From a virus, in the IMG/VR virus record IMGVR_UViG_3300046516_001816, positions 220,984-284,983 of that record: DNA of 64,000 nucleotides; one strand, written 5' to 3'. Shown here piece after piece: positions 42,117 through 49,667 of the stretch; position 1 is the stretch's first letter, and each line of letters starts with the position of its first letter. Position numbers and translations under genes: made by a program. The notes under the pieces are model-generated. The model saw nothing but the letters and a program-made list of their open reading frames with translations, was not told the DNA's origin and made no database searches.

Positions 42117-43241
42117 ATGGATGTGGATTTTCTGAAAGTCGCGCTCGGCGAACACGTCGCTGTGGAAGAACGCAGCGATGGCGAGGCGCAAAAAGAAATT
42201 GAGCTAGTCTACTACGCTCGCTTGGATGTGGCGAAGCTGCCTGCCACGCAGTTGCGCGAAGCGCAGGAGCAGTGGTCGATCAAGATTGCTCACTCCGACG
42301 AGAACGCCGCGAAGGGCGACATCCGGGTACGCAAAACGGACTTCTACGACGATGGTGATCTTGGTCGCACGGAGTACGTGCTCACCACCAAAGTGCGGCT
42401 GGAGGACGGCACGACCGATGAAATCCCGATTCAGTCAACTGTTGACCAGTTCGAGCATTTCAAGAAGCTCGCCGCCAACGGCATGCACAAGGTGCGCCAC
42501 ACCTATCCGATCGATGGCACGGACCTCGCCTGGGAAGTCGACTGCTTTGTGAATCCGCAAGGTGGCTTTCATCCCTGGGTGAAGATCGACCTGGAACTGC
42601 CGGAAGGCTACGCGGGTGGGATTCCCGAGCCGGAAGACATGTTCGAGATCGACGAGATCATCAAGGGTCAGAACGGTAAGCGTTTGCCGGCAGAAGAACA
42701 GCAGGTGCGTGATCTGTATGAAACGATGTTCTTGACCAAGAACCCGGGTGCCAAAGAGAAGACGCCGAAAGTCGACGCAGAGGACGAACAGGACGATAAC
42801 CCGGTGGGTCACAAGCCTGCGGTGGAATCCGAATGGACCGCGGCGTGGCCGGAGCTCGACGGTACCCCGGTGAGTCCGGATCTGGTGCCAGGGGCGGAGA
42901 TCTTTGAAGGCGAGAACGGTGAAGTGCGTTCAGAACCCGATGAGAGCAAACCCGTGGTGGGCGTTGAGCAGATGCAGGAGTTCAAGGACGAGCTCGTGCG
43001 CGGTGTCTCGGATCTCGGCGCGCGCCTCGTGAAGCTATCAGAAGGTCGCGGGTATTTACCTGTCGAAGAGATGATGGCGTTGCTCGCGCAGCGTGCACCG
43101 GAACGCGTCGTGATTGATCGAGGCGGGGTGGGTGGATCCAACTTCTACTATCTGAAGGACCCCGCACCGGGTGGTCTGATGATGGGCGTAGGGTTTCACA
43201 TGAATCATCCGACGCTTTCGAGCGATCAGGTGCAGTTCTAA
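42117..43241 (+). CDS. CYTH-domain (triphosphate tunnel metalloenzyme-like) protein
   Basis: 374 residues. Residues about 25-165 show the CYTH series: EIEL (E27, E29), RVRK (70-73), YVLTTKVRL (K92), KVRHTY (K125, R127), WEVDCF (E140, D142) and VKIDLEL (K156, E160). This alternation of Glu and Lys/Arg lines the tunnel that binds a triphosphate and two metals. Known members hydrolyse or cyclise triphosphates (RNA 5' ends, thiamine-PPP, PPPi). The ExExK lysine is replaced, so the substrate is open. The remaining 200 residues are acidic and unassigned. Confidence 0.7.
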   Translation: MDVDFLKVALGEHVAVEERSDGEAQKEIELVYYARLDVAKLPATQLREAQEQWSIKIAHSDENAAKGDIRVRKTDFYDDGDLGRTEYVLTTKVRLEDGTTDEIPIQSTVDQFEHFKKLAANGMHKVRHTYPIDGTDLAWEVDCFVNPQGGFHPWVKIDLELPEGYAGGIPEPEDMFEIDEIIKGQNGKRLPAEEQQVRDLYETMFLTKNPGAKEKTPKVDAEDEQDDNPVGHKPAVESEWTAAWPELDGTPVSPDLVPGAEIFEGENGEVRSEPDESKPVVGVEQMQEFKDELVRGVSDLGARLVKLSEGRGYLPVEEMMALLAQRAPERVVIDRGGVGGSNFYYLKDPAPGGLMMGVGFHMNHPTLSSDQVQF

Positions 43242-43247
43242 GCAGAC

Positions 43248-43286
43248 AGCATAGAAGCCCGGCCAAGCGCCGGGCCTTTATGCCGC
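43248..43286. terminator. bidirectional hairpin-TATGCCG terminator
   Basis: AGCATA, GCCCGGC-CAAGC-GCCGGGC, CTTTATGCCG, at a convergent gene end. Confidence 0.8.
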
Positions 43287-43430
43287 TTAGCAGCCAGGAA
43301 TATTCGGGATGATATTGTCCTTCCAGTGATGGGTCCACATGGCCTCCCAATAGTCTTGGTAGGTCGGTCGCGGTAGCCACCAGAAAGCCCAGTCCGTTGC
43401 ATGCGCTAACAGGACGTTGTAATGATACAT
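43287..43430 (-). CDS. 47-residue tryptophan-rich protein
   Basis: Reads on the minus strand from ATG (43430) behind GGGGGAGAC to a TAA abutting the bidirectional terminator. The product starts MYHYNVLLAHATDWAFWWL and contains several more Trp and His. Ribosome site, stop beside a terminator and position at the end of the tail-fibre transcript all argue that it is a gene. Function unknown. Confidence 0.5.
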   Translation of the reverse strand: MYHYNVLLAHATDWAFWWLPRPTYQDYWEAMWTHHWKDNIIPNIPGC

Positions 43431-43496
43431 GTCTCCCCCGGTCCAACAGAAGTTATGGTCTCAGAGCATAGCAAGGAAACCATAAGAAAAAACTGC

Positions 43497-44120
43497 TTAG
43501 AAGAATACTCCTGTCTGCCCATCGATGTTGTATGGATCGCCCTGAGGCGGCGGGGCCGTCCCATCACCGCCCGTGCCACCGGTGCCACCCCCCGAGGTAC
43601 CATCTCCACTCGTGCCATCGGAAGTCGGAGGCGGCGGCGGGGTCACGCCCGCGATATTTAGCACGACACTGCCACTGAACGCGGGGGAGGCCGGATTGGC
43701 AGTCATCGTGATCGGCCACACGGGCGCAGGGATCGGCGTATTGAGCACGTCCGCTTGCGTGAGCTGCAACCCGTAGTAGGCATTGATCAAGGGTAGCAGC
43801 GTCCAGATGTCCGTCGGGTAGGCGGTGATCGGAATCGGTACCACGGTCCCGCCTGACGCATTCGCCGCGGGCAGGAAGTCCGCGAGGTTCACCCGTTTAT
43901 ACAACAGGGTTTGCGTGCCGGTGAGTTGCTGCCAGGGCATCGCGGGATCCGCTTCGATGGTGATCACGGTGTCGCGCTGATAGCGATCGCCGGTCAACGG
44001 CGTCTGGGCAATCGGATTGCCGAAGAGAATGCCTTGTGGGGGCACCAGGAAACCATTCGTGGCAAAGATCAAATCCCGCAGAATCTGCTCGGCGGGTTTG
44101 TTGTAATTGAAGTACGACAT
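43497..44120 (-). CDS. tail-associated protein with Gly/Thr/Pro-rich C-terminus
   Basis: 207 residues; ATG after CCAAGGAGTCCCC. A beta-rich N-terminal domain of about 150 residues is followed by a flexible tail with PPPPPTSDGTSGDGTSGGGT and further Gly/Thr. It lies downstream of the fibre array on the same strand, after a terminator. It may be a fibre connector or chaperone. Function unknown. Confidence 0.6.
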   Translation of the reverse strand: MSYFNYNKPAEQILRDLIFATNGFLVPPQGILFGNPIAQTPLTGDRYQRDTVITIEADPAMPWQQLTGTQTLLYKRVNLADFLPAANASGGTVVPIPITAYPTDIWTLLPLINAYYGLQLTQADVLNTPIPAPVWPITMTANPASPAFSGSVVLNIAGVTPPPPPTSDGTSGDGTSGGGTGGTGGDGTAPPPQGDPYNIDGQTGVFF

Positions 44121-44135
44121 GGGGACTCCTTGGTA

Positions 44136-44166
44136 ACAAAATAAAAGCCAGGGATTGCTCCCTGGC
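44136..44166 (-). terminator. intrinsic terminator of the Hint-containing fibre gene
   Basis: On the minus strand GCCAGGGA-GCAA-TCCCTGGC followed by TTTTATTTTG. It comes after the gene at 44176-46680. Confidence 0.8.
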
Positions 44167-44175
44167 TCTCAAGCT

Positions 44176-46680
44176 TCAGGCAGCGATGCCCATCACTTCA
44201 GCCCGAGCAATACGCTCACCCGCAGCATGGGCTTGATGCAAGAAGCGCCAGTCCAGCTGCTCGTAATCGTAGTTCCACTCGTTAAAGAACGCCGCCGCCA
44301 CGTAACCGTTCACGATACAGGGCGGACCTTCCAACACCGGAATGTAGACCGGCGTCATCGGATCTTCATCCAGCTCGACCACGGTGCGTTTGACGAAGCC
44401 GTTCAGGTGCGCGTACTCGACTTCGCCCTCGTAGACACTGTTGATGTCCTTGAGGCCTTGAGTGAGCCCACCTTCGACTTCAGCGCGCATATACGCCGCG
44501 TCGCCCGACCACCACCACTGCTTGCCGCCCGCCGCCGGTCGACTCCAGAGCGGATGGTCAGCCACCCAGCGCGTGTGTGGATCTTCCTTCATGGTGAGCA
44601 TCTTGCGACCCGTACCCAGAATCGCTTCATGCAAGCGCAACATCTTCGCCGGACCCGTGGGCGTCATCAACAGATCCCCGGGTACCAGCGACTCGATCGG
44701 CTGCCAGGTATAGTCGCCCATCAGCACGCGCGAGCCCGCGACGAAACACGACACGGAGCAATGACTGCCAGTACCGCCACCGGTGCAGACCGGCGGAGGC
44801 GGAGGCGGCTGACCGTTGATATAACCAGCCGGCGGTTGACCCGACTGCGGCCAGCCCGAGATATGACAGTAGCCCGAACGCGGACCACCTTGCCACACAC
44901 CCGTGTATGCACCGTACGCCGTGTAGACCCCGTTGCCGTTGGCCAGCCAGCTGTACGACCAGCTGTTGGAGAGCGTGAAGTTATCGCCCAGACTCGAGGA
45001 GAACGTCATGCCATCGAGCGACCCGTTCAGCACAATCACCGTGATCACGTTGTTCCAGCGGTAAAAGCCCTGGACTTGTGCGCCACCCGGCGCATTGAAC
45101 CAGGTCCAATTCCCCGTGACCGTGTTGTCCCCGCCGGTGATCACCGGGCTGGTCCCCTGATAGATCAGCAAGTCACGACCAAAGTTCCCACCACACGCGC
45201 CCGAGTAGTTCACGTTGTAGTACTGCGTGCCTGTCTCATAGAACGCAAAGCCCGAGTTGTTAATCTGACCCTGGCCCCAGTTCAAGTCGGCTTCCAGCTG
45301 ACCGAGGTTCCACGGCCCCAACGCCCCGAGGTGATACTGCGCGGACGTGCCGTGCGGATTCGAGCGGTTGTTGATGTGGCCCCACATCACGTTGTAGTTC
45401 GAATTGAAATAATTCTGGTACGCCGTTTGGGCTGCGCTCAAGGCCGCATTGAACTGGTTCGCCGTGTAGCCACTGATCTGGCTGATATTCACCGCGTGCG
45501 GATTCGCGGTATTGGCGATGTGGTTGTTGAGCGTCGTCTGCAAGCTCGCCAGGGCGCTCGCCGTCCACGTACCAATCTGCGCCGGCGTCACTACGTGCGG
45601 GTTGGCCTTATTGGCAATGTGCGTATTGAGCGTCGTGGTGTCGGCACTCGCCTCGGTCGACACGGGGGTTGTTGCATTGGTGATCGCCGTCTGAATCTGC
45701 GAGATCGTCAACGTCCCCAATCCCGTGGTCGAATCCTGGTGGGGATTGTTCAGGTTGTTGATGTGCGCATTCATCGTGGTCGCATTCGTGCTGATCGTAC
45801 TGGTGATCGCCGTTTGCGCTGCACTGATGTTGCTGTTCACGGTGGACGTCGCATACATCCCCAACTGGACCAGGGTGACCTGGTGCGGATTGTTGGTGTT
45901 GGCTTCGTGGGTATTTAACGTCACCACCAACGCCGCATCGCCTGCCTGCATCGCGGTATGTTCCACCGCAATCGCGGCGGTTTCTTCCGCTTGCGTGTAG
46001 GCGCCCAACTGATGCGCCATCAACTGGTGCGGGTTGGTGCGATCCGCTTCGTGGGCTGCGAGCAGCGCCATCTGCGTATTGAGCGGACCCAGCGCCAGTT
46101 GTTCCTGCGCGTCAGCGTAGGCTTTAATCGCATCCTGCGAGATCGGGTCACCCATCAACGAGAGCTGCGTCATGCGTTGCAGCGTATGCACCACGTATTC
46201 AAACGTGATCATCCCCGCTTGCCCGATGTCATGATACTGCGCGGACACGGGGGTTGATTGCAGCGAATCAATCACTGAGGGCCACTTGGTCGGACGGGTA
46301 TCGGGTTCAGCTTGCAGCAGGTCAGCGACGATCCCATTTTGCGGCGTCTGATAACCCGCACCCAGGGCCTGATAGTCGATCTTCACATTGGCCGACACAG
46401 CCGGATCCAGAATCACCACCACACCACAGATCGTGTCGGCGTTGGGTTTACCGTACTTGGTCGTGGCTAAGTCATACACCACGGCAGCGAAGTACTGGGC
46501 ACTGGTGAGCTTCTGACCGCTCGCCACGTCCGTCACCACGAGCGTCGACGCGAAGAACGCCCCGTAGTTCGGCGCCAGCGCCCGAATCTTCGTGGTCCCA
46601 ATCGCATGCACTTCGCCCGTAATGTCGTTCGTTGTCGCCTTCCCCGTGGGGTCCAGCGGCAAAGTCAAAACGGTTGACAT
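44176..46680 (-). CDS. tail fibre with C-terminal Hint (intein-like) domain
   Basis: 834 residues. N-terminal module (1-110) starting with PLDPTG is shared with three neighbours and probably attaches to the baseplate. Residues of about 215-500 contain repeats of the form H-I-x-N-x-x-N-P-H-x-V-T, typical of phage fibre shafts. After a Pro-rich linker, Cys645 opens CFVAGSRVLMGDYTWQPIES and VPGDLLMT, the start of a Hint domain; ADHPLW and CIVNGYVA follow. A terminal His-Asn is missing, so the domain may cleave rather than splice. It is unusual as a fibre tip. Confidence 0.75.
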   Translation of the reverse strand: MSTVLTLPLDPTGKATTNDITGEVHAIGTTKIRALAPNYGAFFASTLVVTDVASGQKLTSAQYFAAVVYDLATTKYGKPNADTICGVVVILDPAVSANVKIDYQALGAGYQTPQNGIVADLLQAEPDTRPTKWPSVIDSLQSTPVSAQYHDIGQAGMITFEYVVHTLQRMTQLSLMGDPISQDAIKAYADAQEQLALGPLNTQMALLAAHEADRTNPHQLMAHQLGAYTQAEETAAIAVEHTAMQAGDAALVVTLNTHEANTNNPHQVTLVQLGMYATSTVNSNISAAQTAITSTISTNATTMNAHINNLNNPHQDSTTGLGTLTISQIQTAITNATTPVSTEASADTTTLNTHIANKANPHVVTPAQIGTWTASALASLQTTLNNHIANTANPHAVNISQISGYTANQFNAALSAAQTAYQNYFNSNYNVMWGHINNRSNPHGTSAQYHLGALGPWNLGQLEADLNWGQGQINNSGFAFYETGTQYYNVNYSGACGGNFGRDLLIYQGTSPVITGGDNTVTGNWTWFNAPGGAQVQGFYRWNNVITVIVLNGSLDGMTFSSSLGDNFTLSNSWSYSWLANGNGVYTAYGAYTGVWQGGPRSGYCHISGWPQSGQPPAGYINGQPPPPPPVCTGGGTGSHCSVSCFVAGSRVLMGDYTWQPIESLVPGDLLMTPTGPAKMLRLHEAILGTGRKMLTMKEDPHTRWVADHPLWSRPAAGGKQWWWSGDAAYMRAEVEGGLTQGLKDINSVYEGEVEYAHLNGFVKRTVVELDEDPMTPVYIPVLEGPPCIVNGYVAAAFFNEWNYDYEQLDWRFLHQAHAAGERIARAEVMGIAA

Positions 46681-46696
46681 GATTGTTTCCTATTCT

Positions 46697-48103
46697 TTAA
46701 TGGTACGAATTCGCGTACACCTGCGCATTCAACTGATTGACCCAGTCCTGATACAACCAGCCCCCGATCTGATACGCGGTCACCCCGTGCGGATTGCTAC
46801 CATTGCCTGTGTGACCATTGATCCAGTTCGCTTGGGAGTTCAACGCGTTGGCTGCCGGCGTCGAGTACCCGTTCTGAATCTGGGCCGTGATCTGGGCACC
46901 CGTCCACGTGCCCACTTGGGCGGCCGTCACCCCGTGCGGGTTCGAATGGTTCGCAATATGGTTGTTGATCGCGGTCTGCTCGGCGTTGATACTCGCCGTA
47001 TCCCATGCGCCGATTTGAGTCAGGGTCAACTGGTGCGGATTGGCGCGACTGGCCACGTGAGCCGTAAGCGCAGCATCCTGCGTATTCATCTGCGTCGAGA
47101 TCGGCGTGATCGCGGCACTGATCGTGGTGCTGATCTGCGCGGTGGTTTGCGCATTCAATTGAACCAAGGTGACCTGGTGCGGGTTACTGTGGTTGGCGAT
47201 GTGCTCGTTCATATCGAGCGAGTCCGACGCCAGCTGCGCATTGATCGCGTTTTTGATCGCGTTCAGGTTCGCATCCGTTTCCGCCGTGGTGTAGCCACCA
47301 ATGCTGTCCGCGGTATCGTGGTGCGGATTGTTGTGGTTGGTCGCATGCGCCTGAATGTCGTTGTTGACCCCCAGGTCAGCGCTTTGACGGTTGCTCGCTT
47401 CCACCGCAATCTGACTGTCCACATTGCTCGACGCGTACACATTCACCTGTGTAAGTGTCGTTTGGTGTGGATTGTTGTAGTTCTGGATATGGGCCTGCAA
47501 GGCGGCGGCAAACGTCGAGATGTCCAACGTGCGACCGGTCAACTGCTGGTCAATCCAGGTGAGCGTAGAGTCGTAGCTCGCGGTCTTGGCCAAAGCCATC
47601 GCATTCAAGCACAGCTCCAGTGCCGTGACGACGTAGTCCCAGTCGTACGTATCACCCAGCCAGTGCATATGCGGCACCACCGGGTAGGCGTTGGGCTTGC
47701 CTGTGATATTGTTCAGCGCCACCGCTCGATCATCGTTGGCGAGCGTCTCCAATTCCTGAAGCAAGGTGCCCGTCGGATTGGACTTCGGACCCCCCAGGGC
47801 TTGATACGAGAGCGACACATTGGGCGAGACCGTGGGGTCGGTGACGACGACCACGCCCCAGACTTCTTCGCCGGTGAGCTGCGTGGCTTCGGTGTCCAGA
47901 AACTGGAACTCAAACTGCGCGCTTGTCAGGGGCTTGTTGGTGAACAGGTCCCACAACTGCATGCTCGCGCCAAAGAACGCGCCTGCTTGCGGAGCGATCG
48001 CCCGGTTCGGCGCCGTCCCAATCGCGCGGTTTTCCCCCGTCACGTAGTTGTTATTGCTGTCCCCCGTCAAATCCAACGGGTAGCGGTAGATATTCGGAAT
48101 CAT
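46697..48103 (-). CDS. tail fibre with NPH repeats (paralogue)
   Basis: 468 residues. The N-terminal module begins IYRYPLDLTGDSNN and resembles those of the 44176, 48117 and 49668 genes. Repeats such as HIANHSNPHQVTLVQL run through about residues 205-460. It has no separate C-terminal domain, so it ends in the shaft; it may be a short fibre or a connector on which another tip assembles. 16 bases upstream of the Hint fibre gene. Confidence 0.7.
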   Translation of the reverse strand: MIPNIYRYPLDLTGDSNNNYVTGENRAIGTAPNRAIAPQAGAFFGASMQLWDLFTNKPLTSAQFEFQFLDTEATQLTGEEVWGVVVVTDPTVSPNVSLSYQALGGPKSNPTGTLLQELETLANDDRAVALNNITGKPNAYPVVPHMHWLGDTYDWDYVVTALELCLNAMALAKTASYDSTLTWIDQQLTGRTLDISTFAAALQAHIQNYNNPHQTTLTQVNVYASSNVDSQIAVEASNRQSADLGVNNDIQAHATNHNNPHHDTADSIGGYTTAETDANLNAIKNAINAQLASDSLDMNEHIANHSNPHQVTLVQLNAQTTAQISTTISAAITPISTQMNTQDAALTAHVASRANPHQLTLTQIGAWDTASINAEQTAINNHIANHSNPHGVTAAQVGTWTGAQITAQIQNGYSTPAANALNSQANWINGHTGNGSNPHGVTAYQIGGWLYQDWVNQLNAQVYANSYH

Positions 48104-48116
48104 CTCGTCTTCCTAC

Positions 48117-49589
48117 TTAGTTGTGCACGCTGGCCAAGTAGTTGATCGCGTTGGCCGCCGACCCACCCGGACCCTGCAAAAGACTGATGGCATACGCCAG
48201 CTGACCCGACGTGTACGCGCCTCCGGTGTTGGAGACGTTATCGCCGTGGGGGTTGCTGTAGTTCGTCACGTGCGACTGGATCGTCCCGTTCAACGAGTTG
48301 ATCTGATTGGCCAGTGACGTCCACGCGGAGTTGATGCTGTTGTTCATCGTCGTCGCACTGTAGACGCCGGAGCCGTCCACGTTCGAGGTGACGATATTGG
48401 AATACACATCGCCGTGCGGATTGCCTGCGTTATTGGCATGCGAGTTAAACGGCACGATGATATTGGTGCTGATCGTATTGTACGTCCACGTGCCCACGTT
48501 CGCCGCGGTGTCGCCGTGCGGATTGTTCGTGTTGCCCGTGTGCGCTTGCAATGCGCTTTGAAACGTATTGACCTGCGACTGCAAGGTATTGGCAGCGGCC
48601 GTGACAGCGGCCGCAATCTGCGGGGTCGTCCACGTGCCGATCTGGGCAGCGGTGACCTGGTGCGGATTGTTGTAGTTCTGGATGTGCGCGTGTTGCGTGC
48701 TTTCATTGGCCGCAATCGTGGCTTCCAGCGCCGTTTGCATCGCTGTCATCGCGGCATCGGACTGCGCGCGCGTCATGCCACCGACTTGCGCCGGGGTCAA
48801 AGCGTGCGGGTTATTGCCGTTGTTGATGTGCGCGGTGAGCGAGGCTTCCACCGCCGCATCGCCTGCCTGACGGGTGGTGGTTTCCCCGGCGATATTCGCA
48901 ACCGTTTCCGTGGTGGTGAACGAACCGATCTGATGCGCGCTCACTTGGTGCGGATTGGTAAAGTCACTTTCGTGCGCTTGCAGTGCCGCATTGGCCGTGG
49001 CAATGTAGTTCTGCAATTCGGCGACCACGCCCTGGGCATAGGCGAGCAGAGCTTCTTGCGCTGCGCCCTGACCTTGCGTAATCGCTTTACCCAGCGTGTC
49101 GGTGGCCGAAACCAGATACTCGGTCCCAAACACATCATCGGCGTGGTGCTTGTGGGGTGCAGGCGGATACACACTTTGCTTGGCCTGTACTTCATCCCAC
49201 GTCACCGGTGCATCATTGAGATCGAGTCCCGCCAACGCTGCTTGGGCGGCAACACTGTTGAGGCTATTGATGCCACCCACAGCCTGATAGGTGACGCTCA
49301 CTTGATTGCTGACCGTGGTGTCTACAATCAGAATCACGGCATCGACTTGCTGACCGTATGCCACCGAGCTATCCAGATCCATCTCAGCCGGATAATACTG
49401 CACGTCTTTGGTGAGCGTGAGTCCCGAGGTGAGGTCTTTCACCACCACCGAGTCGCGAAAGAACAACCCGTAGTTCAACGGGAAGGCGCGCGTACCGACG
49501 GTGCCGATGCTGTGTACTTCGTTTTGAATGAGGTTGCTTGACGCCGAACCCGTGGGATCCAGCGGCAACACTAAATTCGGCGTGCTCAT
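48117..49589 (-). CDS. tail fibre with NPH repeats (paralogue)
   Basis: 490 residues from the ATG at 49589 (GGAG upstream). N-terminal module LVLPLDPTGSASSN is shared with its neighbours. The middle and C-terminal parts carry HxxNxxNPHxVT-type repeats (for example HIQNYNNPHQVTAAQIG) throughout. Like the 46697 product it lacks an evident globular tip. Confidence 0.7.
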   Translation of the reverse strand: MSTPNLVLPLDPTGSASSNLIQNEVHSIGTVGTRAFPLNYGLFFRDSVVVKDLTSGLTLTKDVQYYPAEMDLDSSVAYGQQVDAVILIVDTTVSNQVSVTYQAVGGINSLNSVAAQAALAGLDLNDAPVTWDEVQAKQSVYPPAPHKHHADDVFGTEYLVSATDTLGKAITQGQGAAQEALLAYAQGVVAELQNYIATANAALQAHESDFTNPHQVSAHQIGSFTTTETVANIAGETTTRQAGDAAVEASLTAHINNGNNPHALTPAQVGGMTRAQSDAAMTAMQTALEATIAANESTQHAHIQNYNNPHQVTAAQIGTWTTPQIAAAVTAAANTLQSQVNTFQSALQAHTGNTNNPHGDTAANVGTWTYNTISTNIIVPFNSHANNAGNPHGDVYSNIVTSNVDGSGVYSATTMNNSINSAWTSLANQINSLNGTIQSHVTNYSNPHGDNVSNTGGAYTSGQLAYAISLLQGPGGSAANAINYLASVHN

Positions 49590-49620
49590 CTGAATGAACT
49601 CCAGACCCTTATTAACAGAC

Positions 49621-49656
49621 AAAAGGGCTCAAGGTGCCCGAAAGCACCCTGAGCCC
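49621..49656 (-). terminator. terminator of the SPRY-containing fibre gene
   Basis: On the minus strand GGGCTCAGGGTGC, loop TTTCGG, GCACCTTGAGCCC, then TTTTG. Confidence 0.75.
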
Positions 49657-49667
49657 CAAAGAGAGAT

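Noticed and set aside
44176-44748. Complete splicing intein
   Set aside because: No terminal His-Asn and no C-terminal extein, so a cleaving Hint domain is more likely.
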